From: Methyloversatilis sp. RAC08
GTDB lineage: Bacteria > Pseudomonadota > Gammaproteobacteria > Burkholderiales > Rhodocyclaceae
Reading direction: 5' to 3'
NCBI RefSeq assembly: GCF_001713355.1
Contig: NZ_CP016448.1
Location: 248,001-312,000 of the forward strand
Length of the DNA: 64,000 nt
In this document: in pieces, positions 26,398 to 38,975 of the stretch
How the letters are laid out: every line of letters starts with the position of its first letter
Position numbering within the stretch: position 1 is the stretch's first letter
Position numbers and translations under genes: made by a program
Notes under the pieces: generated by a model
What the model was told of the DNA's origin: nothing
Database searches by the model: none
Seen by the model: only the letters and a program-made list of their open reading frames with translations

Positions 26398-26457
26398 AAA
26401 CCGTTCGCCGCGCCCCTGTCGGCGGCGCGGCGTTCATCGAGACAGCGAGAGACGACA

Positions 26458-27318
26458 ATGAAAAAACTGCTCTATCAATTCGATACCGACGAACATCCGT
26501 CGGTGTTCGACAACGTGGTGTGCAACGACGGCGGCGCCGATCACGTGATCGGCTACGGCGGCGTGCATCCGCACAACGTCGGTGCCATGGTCGATGGCGC
26601 CATCTTCACGCGCGCACCGAAGGACAAGAAGAACACCGCGATCTTCATCGGCGGCAGCAACATGGCCGAAGGCGAAGCCCTGTTCAAGGCGGTGAAGAAG
26701 AAGTTCTTCAGCAACTTCCGCGTGTCGGTCATGCTCGACAGCAACGGTTCGAACACCACCGCGGCCGCCTGCGTCGCGTGGCTGGGTCACCGCGGTCCGC
26801 TCAAGGGCAAGAAGGTCGTCATCCTCGGCGGCACCGGTCCGGTGGGCACGCGCGCCGCCGTCATGCTGGCCAGCGAAGGTGCGACGGTCACGCTGGTGTC
26901 GCGCAAGCTGGCCACCGCGGAAGACGCGGCGAAGCAGCTGAAGGCCACGTTCAACCTCGACGTCGGCGTGGCCGAAGCGGCCGACAACGATGCGCGCGGT
27001 CGAGCGATCGAAGGCGCGAACATCGTCATCGCGACCGGCGCCGGCGGCATCCAGCTGCTCGAAGAGCGTCACTGGAAGGACAACCCGACGCTGGAAATGA
27101 TGGCTGACGCCAATGCCACACCGCCGCTGGGCATCGAAGGCATCGACATGATGGACAAGGGCGCGGTGAAGCACGGCAAGATCGTATTCGGCGCCATCGG
27201 TTTCGGTGCGTTGAAGATCGCGCTGCAGCGCGCCTGCGTGGCCAAGCTGTTCGAAAGCAACGACATCACGCTGGATGCGCCGGAAATCTACGCGATGGCC
27301 AAGACGATGGTGGGCTGA
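26458..27318 (+). CDS. mtdA: NADP-dependent methylene-tetrahydrofolate/tetrahydromethanopterin dehydrogenase MtdA
   Basis: A 286-residue dehydrogenase interconverting methenyl and methylene groups on tetrahydrofolate, and in known MtdA also on tetrahydromethanopterin. The N-terminus KKLLYQFDTDEHPSVFDNVV, GGSNMAEGEALFKAVKK and the NADP-binding VVILGGTGPVGTRAAVMLA are specific to MtdA rather than FolD. It sits 60 bp after hprA and 3 bp before fchA. In assimilation it supplies methylene-tetrahydrofolate to GlyA. No tetrahydromethanopterin-pathway genes are in this window, so only the tetrahydrofolate branch is evident locally. Confidence 0.97.
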   Translation: MKKLLYQFDTDEHPSVFDNVVCNDGGADHVIGYGGVHPHNVGAMVDGAIFTRAPKDKKNTAIFIGGSNMAEGEALFKAVKKKFFSNFRVSVMLDSNGSNTTAAACVAWLGHRGPLKGKKVVILGGTGPVGTRAAVMLASEGATVTLVSRKLATAEDAAKQLKATFNLDVGVAEAADNDARGRAIEGANIVIATGAGGIQLLEERHWKDNPTLEMMADANATPPLGIEGIDMMDKGAVKHGKIVFGAIGFGALKIALQRACVAKLFESNDITLDAPEIYAMAKTMVG

Positions 27319-27321
27319 GCG

Positions 27322-27951
27322 ATGACCATGATCAAGGACAAGCCTGTCACCACCTTTCTGGACGAACTGGCCAGCAGCGCACCCACGCCGGGCGGCGGCA
27401 GTGCCGCGGCCATCATGGGCGGCATGGGCGCGGCGCTGGTCAGCATGGTGTGCAACCTGACCATCGGCAAGAAGGCGTACGCGGAAGTGGAAGGCGACAT
27501 GAAGGACCTGCTGGCACAAGCCGAAGGCCTGCGTGCAACGCTGACCGATTTCATCCGCGCCGACGTCGAAGCCTTTGACGGCCTGATGGCCGCCTACGGC
27601 CTGCCCAAGGACACGGACGAGCAGAAGGCTGCACGCTCGGCCGCGATCCAGGACGGTCTGAAGATGGCCACCGACGCACCGCTGGCCTGCGCCCGCGCCT
27701 GCGCCGACGTGATCGCGTTGAGCCTGATCGCGGCGGAAAAGGGCAACAGGAACGTCGTGTCAGACGCCGGCGTGGCGGCGCTGGCCGCCCAGGCGGCGCT
27801 GCGTTCGGCGGCGCTGAACGTCGACATCAACGTGCCCAGCATCAAGGACGCCGACTTCGCCGCATCGCGTCGCGCCGAAACCGACGCGCTGCTGGCCAAG
27901 TGGGTGGCGGAAGCCGATCGCGTGGTCGAAGTGGTCAAGAGCAAGCTCTGA
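27322..27951 (+). CDS. fchA: Methenyl-tetrahydrofolate cyclohydrolase FchA
   Basis: A 209-residue all-helical protein of the cyclodeaminase/cyclohydrolase family. It interconverts formyl- and methenyl-tetrahydrofolate between Fhs and MtdA. Key motifs are FLDELASSAPTPGGGSAAAI near the N-terminus and the long helices containing DVEAFDGLMAAYGLPK. It starts 3 bp after mtdA (TGA GCG ATG), so the two are certainly co-transcribed; a second in-frame ATG lies two codons in. It is the last gene of the rightward arm and is followed by a strong terminator. Confidence 0.96.
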   Translation: MTMIKDKPVTTFLDELASSAPTPGGGSAAAIMGGMGAALVSMVCNLTIGKKAYAEVEGDMKDLLAQAEGLRATLTDFIRADVEAFDGLMAAYGLPKDTDEQKAARSAAIQDGLKMATDAPLACARACADVIALSLIAAEKGNRNVVSDAGVAALAAQAALRSAALNVDINVPSIKDADFAASRRAETDALLAKWVAEADRVVEVVKSKL

Positions 27952-27972
27952 GGCTTCTGCCTGCTCATGAAG

Positions 27973-27998
27973 GGGCGCCCTCGGGCGCCCTTTTTTTT
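27973..27998 (+). terminator. Rho-independent terminator after fchA
   Basis: GGGCGCCC-TC-GGGCGCCC is a perfect 8-bp stem followed by a run of eight T residues, 22 bases after the fchA stop codon. It would end the rightward methylotrophy transcript. Confidence 0.93.
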
Positions 27999-28039
27999 CG
28001 CGCGCGGGCGAAAGTCGTCGGCGCTCGATCACGAGCCCA

Positions 28040-28312
28040 TGTTGGGCATCGCTGCGCTCACCCCAACCTACAGTCCAGACACTCCGGCTGCTCACCCGCA
28101 GGTCGGGCTGAGCGCCGCGATGCCCAACACCAACACGCCCCACCCGCACGCGCCGCCCACAGCCCGCCCATTCAAACCGCACCCACCCGTAGGTTGGGGT
28201 GAGCGCAGCGATGCCCAACACCCGCACGCCGCACCCGCACACGCCGCGCACACAGCCCGCCCATTCAAACCGCCTCACCCGTAGGTTGGGGTGAGCGCAG
28301 CGATGCCCAACA
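28040..28312. repeat. Cluster of four 32-bp GTAGGTTGGGGTGAGCGCAG repeats
   Basis: Four copies of one 32-bp sequence lie in this gene-free stretch. Copies at 28189-28220 and 28281-28312 are identical and direct. The copy at 28098-28129 is degenerate and direct. The copy at 28040-28071 is near-identical but inverted. The last two copies lie in a larger tandem unit of about 92 bp that also repeats CAGCCCGCCCATTCAAACCG. Elements with this consensus occur dispersed between genes in many beta- and gammaproteobacteria. The rest of the interval between fchA and the next gene shows nothing else. Confidence 0.85.
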
Positions 28313-28332
28313 CCCCAAACTCCCGCCCCGCC

Positions 28333-28605
28333 TCACTGCTGCGCCTGCACCTGGGCCTGGGCCTGGGCCCGCGCGAGCCATTCGCGCATCGTTGCGAGCA
28401 GTTCGCTGCGGCTGAACGAGCAGCTGTCCTGCGAAAACAACCGGGCGGATTCGAGCCGCATCAGCAGGCCGTCGAGCACTTCGCGCCACTTTGCCGGCAC
28501 ATGCGCGTCCTCGACGCCGTGGAGGCGCCAGGTGGCGATCAGGGCATCCATGTCGATGCGCCCGGCTTCGAAATCGTCCAGCGACCTGCCCAGTTTTTCG
28601 TTCAT
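28333..28605 (-). CDS. Small protein of unknown function
   Basis: A 90-residue, mostly helical cytoplasmic protein (MNEKLGRSLDDFEAGRID) ending in a Gln/Ala dipeptide tract (AQAQAQVQAQQ). The start used has GGAG 8 bases upstream; an ATG two codons earlier would be too close to it. No signal peptide, membrane segment or recognised domain. Codon pattern looks like that of neighbouring genes, supporting a real gene. It is divergent from the gamma carbonic anhydrase gene, with about 190 bp between, and ends next to the repeat cluster. Confidence 0.6.
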   Translation of the reverse strand: MNEKLGRSLDDFEAGRIDMDALIATWRLHGVEDAHVPAKWREVLDGLLMRLESARLFSQDSCSFSRSELLATMREWLARAQAQAQVQAQQ

Positions 28606-28792
28606 CTGCATTCTCCGGCACGACGGTAAAACTACCCCTTGCTTGCAAGACCCTGTGCGCTTGCGCTTACAATCGCGCCCTGTTTGCATTGCAACAAGAG
28701 TGTAATGCGCAAACAGCGTTCGGACGGCGATGGCGTATCCGCTTGTCCAGAGTGTCCTGATTCACCGCCTTCACAGGCAAACGGAAGCAAGC

Positions 28793-29323
28793 ATGACCAT
28801 CTACAGCATCGACGACCAGCAGCCCGACATCCATCCTTCCGCGTGGATCGCGTCCACCGCGACCGTGATCGGCGAAGTCGTACTCAAGGCCGACAGCAGC
28901 GTGTGGTTCGGCGCCGTCATCCGGGCCGACAATGACCGCATCGTCGTCGGCGAACGCAGCAACGTGCAGGACGGTGCGGTGCTGCACATCGACGAGGGTG
29001 TGCCGCTGACCATCGGCGACGACGTCACGGTCGGTCATCAGGCCATGCTGCACGGCTGCACCATCGGTGACGGATCGCTGATCGGCATCAAGGCGGTGGT
29101 GATGAACCGTGCCGTCGTCGGCCGCAACTGCCTGATCGGCGCCAATGCGCTGATTCCGGAAGGCCGTGTCATTCCCGACCGATCGCTCGTGGTCGGCTCG
29201 CCCGGCCGCATCGTGCGCGAACTGAGCGACGAAGAAGTCGCGGCACTGATGGCCGGCTCGGCGCAATACGTCGACAAGGCGCGGCACTACCGATCGGGTC
29301 TGACCATCGTGCCGCGCGACTGA
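28793..29323 (+). CDS. Gamma-class carbonic anhydrase family protein
   Basis: A 176-residue left-handed beta-helix protein built from hexapeptide repeats. The zinc ligands of the gamma carbonic anhydrase family are present as H65, H82 and H87, along with the NVQDGAVLHID segment. The start ATG gives the family N-terminus and follows CGGAAG. Many such proteins (YrdA/CaiE/PaaY-like) are annotated this way without proven activity, so hydration of carbon dioxide is likely rather than certain. In a serine-cycle organism it could supply bicarbonate for Ppc, but that link is speculation. Confidence 0.88.
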   Translation: MTIYSIDDQQPDIHPSAWIASTATVIGEVVLKADSSVWFGAVIRADNDRIVVGERSNVQDGAVLHIDEGVPLTIGDDVTVGHQAMLHGCTIGDGSLIGIKAVVMNRAVVGRNCLIGANALIPEGRVIPDRSLVVGSPGRIVRELSDEEVAALMAGSAQYVDKARHYRSGLTIVPRD

Positions 29324-29388
29324 TCGCACTTCAGTTCCGCCGGGCGGCGTCGATATTTCCCCTGAGAACTTCACTCGCGGAGATCGAC

Positions 29389-29622
29389 ATGGCCGAACGC
29401 ACCACCTTCTATTTCACCGGCGCGCACGCCCTGCCCGCCATCATGGTCGCCTTCAACAGCGAAGCGGCCGGACTGGCCGTACTGGTCTACTTCGCGCTGA
29501 TCGGCGCTGCTCTGCTATCGGCCATGGGCGACGAGCGTCACCTGCCCGATGACCGCGAACACCTCGGCGCGCCGATCCGCATCGACACCGAAGACGACCG
29601 GCCGGTACGTCGCAAGCGCTGA
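29389..29622 (+). CDS. Small membrane protein of unknown function
   Basis: A 77-residue protein with one or two hydrophobic segments at about residues 14-46 and a charged, Asp/Arg-rich C-terminal tail (IRIDTEDDRPVRRKR). The GGAGATCGAC sequence before the ATG provides a ribosome-binding site. No family is recognised. It lies 65 bp after the carbonic anhydrase gene and 58 bp before the SIMPL gene in the same direction, so co-transcription is possible. Confidence 0.65.
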   Translation: MAERTTFYFTGAHALPAIMVAFNSEAAGLAVLVYFALIGAALLSAMGDERHLPDDREHLGAPIRIDTEDDRPVRRKR

Positions 29623-29680
29623 CAGACGCCCGCAGCGCGCTGGTTATACTCCCGCATTGATCACATCGCGGGAGTCCCCC

Positions 29681-30382
29681 ATGAAACATCCGTTCTGGCT
29701 GCTGCTTGCCGCCACGCTTTCGGTCGCCCAGGCCGCCGACCACACCGCCGTCGAACGCGCCGGCATCGTGGTTGACCTGAATGCCGAAGCCTCCCGCCTC
29801 GCCCCGAATGACCTTGCCCGCGCCCAGGCCTACATCGAAATGGGTGACGCCACGCCGAGCGCGCTGGCGAAGAAGGTCAATGCGGTCATGCAGTCGGCCA
29901 TTGCGACCACCAAGCCCTATTCGAGTGTGAAGGTGCGCAGCGGCAATACGTCGACCTATCCGGTCTATGGCAAGAACGGCCGCAGCATCGAAAGCTGGCG
30001 CATGCGTTCGGAACTGCTGCTCGAATCGAAGGATCAGGCCGCCATTTCCGAACTGCTGGGCAAGTTGCAGAGCCAGCTTGCGGTCGGCCAGCTGACGCTG
30101 GAGCCGAGCGAAGAGGCTTCGCGGCAGGCCGAGAACGACGCGATCGCCGACGGCATCGCCGCCTTCAATGCACGTGCGAAAATCGTCGCCGATTCCCTCG
30201 GCAAGTCGTGGCGCATCCTGCACATGAACGTGAATCACACCGGCGGCATGCCGACACCGCGTCCGATGATGATGCGCAGCAAGGCGGTCATGGCCGAAGC
30301 GATGGCGGACATGCCGGTCGAAGCCGGCGAGTCGCGCGTGGCGGTATCGATCAGCGGACAGATCGAGATTGAACGCCGGTAA
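29681..30382 (+). CDS. SIMPL-domain (DUF541) periplasmic protein
   Basis: A 233-residue exported protein. The signal peptide is MKHPFWLLLAATLSVAQA. The mature region matches the SIMPL/DUF541 family: a repeated alpha-beta fold with VVDLNAEASRLAPNDLARAQ, a sequence around SSVKVRSGNTSTYPVYGKNG and a C-terminal VAVSISGQIEIERR strand. SIMPL proteins such as E. coli YggE are periplasmic or outer-membrane-associated, linked to stress resistance, with no defined reaction. The start is the ATG giving the signal peptide; the upstream frame is a shadow. Its last 14 bases overlap the next gene. Confidence 0.88.
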   Translation: MKHPFWLLLAATLSVAQAADHTAVERAGIVVDLNAEASRLAPNDLARAQAYIEMGDATPSALAKKVNAVMQSAIATTKPYSSVKVRSGNTSTYPVYGKNGRSIESWRMRSELLLESKDQAAISELLGKLQSQLAVGQLTLEPSEEASRQAENDAIADGIAAFNARAKIVADSLGKSWRILHMNVNHTGGMPTPRPMMMRSKAVMAEAMADMPVEAGESRVAVSISGQIEIERR

Positions 30383-30929
30383 TCGCAGGCTCACTGCGCT
30401 ATCGCTGGCGTTTTTGCTCACCGCCTGCGGCAGCCTGCCGGAACAGGCGGCGTTGCCGCCGTCCGGAAAAACGGCCGGCACACCGGCCGAACAACCCGCC
30501 GTACCGCCTCGCCCGGCCGGCCGGATACAGCTCGCCGACGACACGCACGCGCAGGATGCGGTGATCTACGCGCTCGGCCTGATCGGCAACCATTACCAGT
30601 TCGGCGGCCGCAATCCGGACAGCGGGCTGGACTGCAGCGGCATGGTGAGCTGGATCTACGAACAGGTCGCTGGCGTGCGGCTGCCGCACAATGCCGCGCA
30701 GATCGCGAAGATCGCGCGGCCGATCGACCGCAGTGCGCTGGCACCCGGAGATCTGGTGTTCTTCAACACCAATGGCACGCCGCATTCGCACATGGGCATC
30801 TACGCCGGCGAGGGGCGTTTCATCCATGCACCGAGCACACGCGGGAAATATGTACGGACGGACAGGCTGGACAGCGGCTGGTTTGCCGCACGCATCAGCG
30901 GCCTGCGCACGCTCAGGCGCGAGGGGTGA
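30369..30929 (+). CDS. NlpC/P60 family lipoprotein endopeptidase
   Basis: A 186-residue predicted lipoprotein with lipobox LTAC (Cys20) and a C-terminal NlpC/P60 cysteine peptidase domain. The catalytic residues are visible as C89 (GLDCSGMV), H141 (SHMGIY) and H153 (FIHAPS). Such enzymes cut the stem peptides of peptidoglycan. The start is a TTG inside the end of the SIMPL gene; it is the only start giving a proper lipoprotein signal, so translation is probably coupled to the upstream gene. Residues about 22-55 are a Pro/Ala-rich linker. It converges with ftsB. Confidence 0.9.
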   Translation: MNAGNRRLTALSLAFLLTACGSLPEQAALPPSGKTAGTPAEQPAVPPRPAGRIQLADDTHAQDAVIYALGLIGNHYQFGGRNPDSGLDCSGMVSWIYEQVAGVRLPHNAAQIAKIARPIDRSALAPGDLVFFNTNGTPHSHMGIYAGEGRFIHAPSTRGKYVRTDRLDSGWFAARISGLRTLRREG

Positions 30930-30935
30930 TGAGGG

Positions 30936-31220
30936 TCAGGGTCTGTCGTTCGGAATCTGCACGAACACCTCACCCGGCTTGATCAGCCCGAGTTCGGTGC
31001 GCGCCCGCTCTTCGACCGCGTCGAAGCCGGTTTTCAGATCCTTCACGTCGGCGTCAAGCGCGGCATTGCGCGCTTCCAGCCGGGTGTTGAGGTCGCGCTG
31101 GGCGTCCAGCGCGCGGCCGGCTTCCCAAGCCTGCAGCCACCCGCCCTTGCCGAGCCAGAGCGGGTACTGCAGCACCGCAATCAGCGCCACCAGCATCAAG
31201 GCAGGCCAATGGCGCGTCAT
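30936..31220 (-). CDS. ftsB: Cell division protein FtsB
   Basis: A 94-residue bitopic membrane protein. The transmembrane segment is at about residues 5-23, followed by a short glycine-rich piece and a coiled coil rich in Leu and charged residues (RDLNTRLEARNAALDADVKD). The C-terminal ELGLIKPGEVFVQIP motif is typical of FtsB, which joins FtsL and FtsQ in the divisome. The start lies 2 bp after the eno stop codon, and an eno-ftsB arrangement is standard in proteobacteria. The upstream frame extension overlaps eno and is not real. Confidence 0.95.
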   Translation of the reverse strand: MTRHWPALMLVALIAVLQYPLWLGKGGWLQAWEAGRALDAQRDLNTRLEARNAALDADVKDLKTGFDAVEERARTELGLIKPGEVFVQIPNDRP

Positions 31221-31222
31221 GG

Positions 31223-32539
<1,317 letters not shown>

Positions 32540-32560
32540 TTATGAATAATCGGCGCGCAC

Positions 32561-35079
<2,519 letters not shown>

Positions 35080-35182
35080 TTATTGCACTGCAGCGGGAAA
35101 TTCCTAGTTTACCGGAAAAGTCCCGCAGCTTGAAGCCGACCGCCAGGCAAATACGACCCTGACCGGGCTGCCTCGGCTGGCG

Positions 35183-35377
35183 TCAGTCCGCCTCGTCGAT
35201 CCAGGCCAGCTGAATGGCTTCGAGGATCTTTTCGCCGCAGCGCTTCGGGTCGTCATCGAAGTCGGGCAGATCGAGCACCCACTGCATCAGGTCGGTGAAG
35301 CGCACGTTGCCCGGGTCGACGTCGGGGTGTGCCTCGGTCAGCGCAATCGCAATCTCGAGCGAATCGGTCCATTTCAT
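35183..35377 (-). CDS. iscX: Fe-S cluster assembly protein IscX
   Basis: A 64-residue acidic protein ([20 protein letters not shown]) matching IscX, which binds IscS and iron and tunes cluster assembly. It is the last isc gene, 5 bp after fdx, exactly where iscX occurs in other proteobacteria. The ATG is preceded by AGAGGTG; a GTG three codons earlier is part of that ribosome-binding site and was not used. Confidence 0.95.
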   Translation of the reverse strand: MKWTDSLEIAIALTEAHPDVDPGNVRFTDLMQWVLDLPDFDDDPKRCGEKILEAIQLAWIDEAD

Positions 35378-35382
35378 GGTGC

Positions 35383-35724
35383 TCACCTCTTTCCTTCACT
35401 GACCATATTGATCGTGTAGCGGGGAATGTCGATCACCAGCGGCTCGCCGGCCACTGCCGCCTGACAGGACAGGCGCGAATTCGGCTCCAGTCCCCAGGCC
35501 TTGTCCAGCAGATCTTCCTCGAGCTCTTCGGCCGGCTCGAGACTGCGGGAGCCTTCGCGCACGACGACGTGACAGGTCGTGCAGGCGCACGACTTCTCGC
35601 ACGCATGTTCGATTTCGATGCCATTGGCCAGCAGCGCGTCGCAGATGGTGGTGCCGGGCTCGGCATCGAACACCGCACCGTCCGGGCACAGCTCGACATG
35701 GGGCAATACGACGATCTGGGTCAT
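35383..35724 (-). CDS. fdx: ISC-type 2Fe-2S ferredoxin
   Basis: A 113-residue adrenodoxin-type ferredoxin. The cluster ligands are C42, C48, C51 and C87 in [15 protein letters not shown] and RLSCQ. It supplies electrons for cluster assembly in the ISC system. It lies 18 bp after hscA and 5 bp before iscX, so it is part of the operon. A second ATG six codons upstream is in frame, but MTQIVVLPH matches the family N-terminus. Confidence 0.96.
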   Translation of the reverse strand: MTQIVVLPHVELCPDGAVFDAEPGTTICDALLANGIEIEHACEKSCACTTCHVVVREGSRSLEPAEELEEDLLDKAWGLEPNSRLSCQAAVAGEPLVIDIPRYTINMVSEGKR

Positions 35725-35742
35725 TGCGCGGTGTTCCGTCAA

Positions 35743-37605
35743 TCAGAGTGATTCGATGCTGCGTCCGGCCAGCGCACGCTGGATGCCACGATTCATGCGG
35801 CGCGCGGCGAACTCGTCGGTGGCGCGGCCAAGCACGTCGACAGCGGCGCGCAGCGCCGCCGTGTCGTCGCCTCCAACGACTTCGGCCAGTGCGCGGACAG
35901 CCCTATCGACCGCGACCCGTTCGGCGTCGTCGAGCAGATCGCCGTCGGCAGCCAACGCAGTCTGCGTGGCGTCGATCAGGCGTGTGGCGTCCACCTTCTG
36001 TTCCGCCAGCGCGCGTGCCGCGATGTCATCCTGTACGTGATCGAAGCCGTCACGCAGCATGCGTGCGACTTCGTCGTCGCCCAGCCCGTAACTCGGCTTG
36101 ACCTCGATGCGTGCTTCGATGCCGGTGCCCAGTTCGCGCGCGGACACGGCCAGCAGGCCGTCGGCATCCACCTGGAACGACACGCGGATGCGTGCCGCGC
36201 CCGCCACCATCGGCGGAATGCCCCGCAGCTCGAAGCGGGCCAGCGAACGGCAGTCGGTGACGCGCTCGCGCTCGCCCTGCAGCACATGAATGGCCATCGC
36301 AGTCTGGCCGTCGCGATAGGTGGTGAATTCCTGCGCGCGTGCGGTCGGTATCGTCGAATTGCGCGGAATGATCTTCTCGACCAGGCCGCCCATGGTTTCC
36401 AGACCGAGCGACAGCGGAATGACGTCGAGCAGCAGCCAGTCTTCACCGGCCGCGCGATTGCCGGCCAGCACATTGGCCTGGATAGCGGCGCCGATGGCCA
36501 CCACCTTGTCCGGATCGAGATTGGTCAGCGGCACCTGACCGAAGAATTCGCCCACTGCGCGCTGCACCTGCGGCATGCGCGTGGCGCCGCCCACCATGAC
36601 CACGCCCTTGACGTCCTCAACCGACAAGCCGGCGTCGCGCAGCGCCTTGCGCGTCGGCACCAGCGTCTTGTCGACCAGCGTCTTCGTCATGGCGGCGAAC
36701 GCTTCGCGCGTGAGACGCACGTCGATCTCGTCGCCCGACGACAGCTTGAGCCCGACATGCACGTCGTCGGCCCCGCTGAGTGCTTCCTTCGCGCGCCGGG
36801 CTTCCATGTACAGCGCACGCATATCTTCCAGGCTGGGCGGACCGATGCGCGATGCCTCGATGAGCCAGCAATAGACCCGATGGTCGAAATCATCGCCGCC
36901 CAGTGCGGCGTCGCCGCTGGTGGCCAGTACCTCGAACACACCGCGCGAAAGCTTCAGGATGGAAATATCGAAAGTGCCGCCGCCCAGGTCGTACACCGCG
37001 TAGATGCCTTCGGAGGCGTTGTCCAGGCCATAGGCGATCGCGGCGGCCGTCGGTTCGTTCAGCAGACGCAGCACATCGAGACCGGCCAGCCGGGCAGCGT
37101 CCTTCGTGGCCTGACGCTGCGCATCGTCGAAATAGGCCGGTACGGTGATGACCGCGCCGGTCAGCGGCCCGCCGAGGCTGGCTTCAGCCCGCTCGCGCAG
37201 CACGCGCAGAATGTCGGCCGACACTTCGACCGGGCTTTTCGCGCCCTGTGCGGTGCGCAGCCGCACCATGCCGGGCGCGTCCTCGAATACATAGGGCATC
37301 GATTCGACATGCGCGACATCGGCAACGCCGCGTCCCATGAAGCGCTTGACCGAGGCGATCGTGTTGCGCGGGTCCTGTGCCTGTGCGGCGCGCGCAGCAT
37401 GGCCGACCACGGCCGTTCCATCCGCGAGATAACGCACCACGGACGGCAGCAGCGCACGGCCGTGCTCGTCGTTCAGCACCAGCGGCACGCCATTGCGCAC
37501 GCTGGCCACCAGTGAATTGGTCGTTCCGAGGTCGATGCCCGCGGCCAGCCTGTGCTGGTGCGGTGCGGTGGATTCGCCGGGTTCGGCGATCTGCAGCAGG
37601 GCCAT
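35743..37605 (-). CDS. hscA: Hsp70-type chaperone HscA
   Basis: A 620-residue specialised Hsp70. The ATPase domain starts [19 protein letters not shown] and includes [19 protein letters not shown] and [13 protein letters not shown]; the substrate-binding domain follows the linker at about residue 385. HscA binds the LPPVK motif of IscU, which is intact in the iscU gene of this operon, and drives cluster transfer with HscB. It overlaps the hscB stop by one base (TGATG), so the two are translationally coupled. Confidence 0.97.
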   Translation of the reverse strand: MALLQIAEPGESTAPHQHRLAAGIDLGTTNSLVASVRNGVPLVLNDEHGRALLPSVVRYLADGTAVVGHAARAAQAQDPRNTIASVKRFMGRGVADVAHVESMPYVFEDAPGMVRLRTAQGAKSPVEVSADILRVLRERAEASLGGPLTGAVITVPAYFDDAQRQATKDAARLAGLDVLRLLNEPTAAAIAYGLDNASEGIYAVYDLGGGTFDISILKLSRGVFEVLATSGDAALGGDDFDHRVYCWLIEASRIGPPSLEDMRALYMEARRAKEALSGADDVHVGLKLSSGDEIDVRLTREAFAAMTKTLVDKTLVPTRKALRDAGLSVEDVKGVVMVGGATRMPQVQRAVGEFFGQVPLTNLDPDKVVAIGAAIQANVLAGNRAAGEDWLLLDVIPLSLGLETMGGLVEKIIPRNSTIPTARAQEFTTYRDGQTAMAIHVLQGERERVTDCRSLARFELRGIPPMVAGAARIRVSFQVDADGLLAVSARELGTGIEARIEVKPSYGLGDDEVARMLRDGFDHVQDDIAARALAEQKVDATRLIDATQTALAADGDLLDDAERVAVDRAVRALAEVVGGDDTAALRAAVDVLGRATDEFAARRMNRGIQRALAGRSIESL

Positions 37606-38171
37606 CAGTTGTCCAGTGTTTCGTGTGCTTCGGCAATGTCTTCCGCCAAACGGGCGATGAACATCATGCGGCGCACCGTCGCGGCTGCGCCGGCGGTGTC
37701 GTGTTCTGCATCCAGCTGCCGGACCAGCAGCGCTTCGGCGTCGCGCCGGGCGTGCCGCAGCATGCGCGCAAGTTCGTCGAGCGCGCCGGCATCACGGGCG
37801 TCGCGCGCCTCATCGAGTGCCTCGCGCCATTCCATCTGCTGCATCAGGAAATCGCCGGGCATCGCGGTGTTGTTCTCCGCCGCCACGTCAATGCCATCCA
37901 GTTCCAGCAGGTAGCGCGCTCGAGTCAGCGGCGTACGCAGCAGCCGGTAGGCTTCATTGATGCGCGTCGACCACTGCATCGACAGCCGCCGCTCGGCTTC
38001 CGGTCGGCTGGCATGGCGGTCAGGGTGCACCGACGACTGCAGCTCGTGGTAGCGCGATTCGAGCGAGCGCTCGTCGATGACGAAGCGGCGCGGCAACGCG
38101 AACAGCTCGAAGTGGTCGCGACCGAACAGTTCGACGTCCGGCAGGCCGGAGGCGGTGGGGTCAGGAGTCAT
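37605..38171 (-). CDS. hscB: J-domain co-chaperone HscB
   Basis: A 188-residue co-chaperone. The N-terminal J-domain carries the HPD motif at residues 49-51 (SSVHPDRH), followed by [20 protein letters not shown]. The C-terminal helical domain that holds IscU contains [15 protein letters not shown]. It stimulates HscA ATPase activity. It lies 29 bp after iscA and overlaps hscA by one base. Confidence 0.96.
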   Translation of the reverse strand: MTPDPTASGLPDVELFGRDHFELFALPRRFVIDERSLESRYHELQSSVHPDRHASRPEAERRLSMQWSTRINEAYRLLRTPLTRARYLLELDGIDVAAENNTAMPGDFLMQQMEWREALDEARDARDAGALDELARMLRHARRDAEALLVRQLDAEHDTAGAAATVRRMMFIARLAEDIAEAHETLDN

Positions 38172-38200
38172 CGTTCAGTGTTGTCGGTGGCGATCGCCAC

Positions 38201-38524
38201 TCAGACATTGAAGCTTTCGCCGCAACCGCACTCGTCCTTGACGTTCGGGTTGTTGAACTTGAAGCCTTCGTTCAGGCCTTCGCGCACGAAGTCGAGTTCG
38301 GTGCCTTCGAGATAGGCCAGGCTTTTCGGGTCGATCAGCACCTTCACGCCGTGGCTTTCGAAAATCAGGTCTTCCGGCGTCATGTCGTCGGCGAACTCGA
38401 GCTTGTACGCCATGCCGGAACAGCCGCTGGTGCGCACGCCCAGGCGCAGGCCGACGCCGCGGCCGCGCTTGGCGATGTAGTTGCTCACGTGTGTGGCTGC
38501 TTTTTCGGTCAGTGTCACGCCCAT
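38201..38524 (-). CDS. iscA: Fe-S carrier protein IscA
   Basis: A 107-residue A-type carrier with the three conserved cysteines at C35 (TSGCSGMAY), C99 and C101 (DECGCGESF). It accepts or delivers iron-sulfur clusters within the ISC pathway. The start [10 protein letters not shown] was chosen as the family N-terminus, with a GGAGAG-type ribosome-binding site upstream; the upstream frame overlaps iscU. It lies 10 bp after iscU. Confidence 0.96.
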   Translation of the reverse strand: MGVTLTEKAATHVSNYIAKRGRGVGLRLGVRTSGCSGMAYKLEFADDMTPEDLIFESHGVKVLIDPKSLAYLEGTELDFVREGLNEGFKFNNPNVKDECGCGESFNV

Positions 38525-38534
38525 GTCGCTCTCC

Positions 38535-38942
38535 TTACGCCGCTGCAGCCGACGCGGCCGTATCGCCGTGCTTCTTGCGGTAGTCGTCGATCGCCGCCTT
38601 GATGGCATCTTCCGCGAGGATGGAGCAGTGGATCTTCACCGGCGGCAGTGCCAGTTCTTCGGCGATCGCGGTGTTCTTGATGGTCATCGCCTCGTCGAGC
38701 GTCTTGCCCTTGACCCATTCGGTCACCAGCGAACTCGACGCGATGGCCGAGCCGCAGCCATAGGTCTTGAATTTCGCATCTTCGATGATGCCGTCCGCAC
38801 CCACCTTGATCTGCAGCTTCATCACGTCGCCGCAGGCCGGCGCACCGACCATGCCGGTACCGACGTCTTCGTCGTCCTTGCCGAATGCGCCGACGTTGCG
38901 CGGGTTTTCGTAGTGATCCAGCAGTTTTTCGCTATAGGCCAT
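38535..38942 (-). CDS. iscU: Fe-S cluster scaffold IscU
   Basis: A 135-residue scaffold with all functional residues visible: C37, D39, C63 and C106 for cluster assembly, and LPPVK at 99-103 for HscA binding. It starts [18 protein letters not shown] as in the family. It receives sulfur from IscS, the gene 33 bp upstream. The C-terminal [13 protein letters not shown] tail is a few alanines longer than in E. coli. Confidence 0.97.
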   Translation of the reverse strand: MAYSEKLLDHYENPRNVGAFGKDDEDVGTGMVGAPACGDVMKLQIKVGADGIIEDAKFKTYGCGSAIASSSLVTEWVKGKTLDEAMTIKNTAIAEELALPPVKIHCSILAEDAIKAAIDDYRKKHGDTAASAAAA

Positions 38943-38975
38943 AACAGTTCTCCTTCAGTCGCCGTGCACGCGCAA

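Noticed and set aside
28040-28312. CRISPR array
   Set aside because: Only four copies, one inverted and one degenerate, with irregular spacing and no cas genes.
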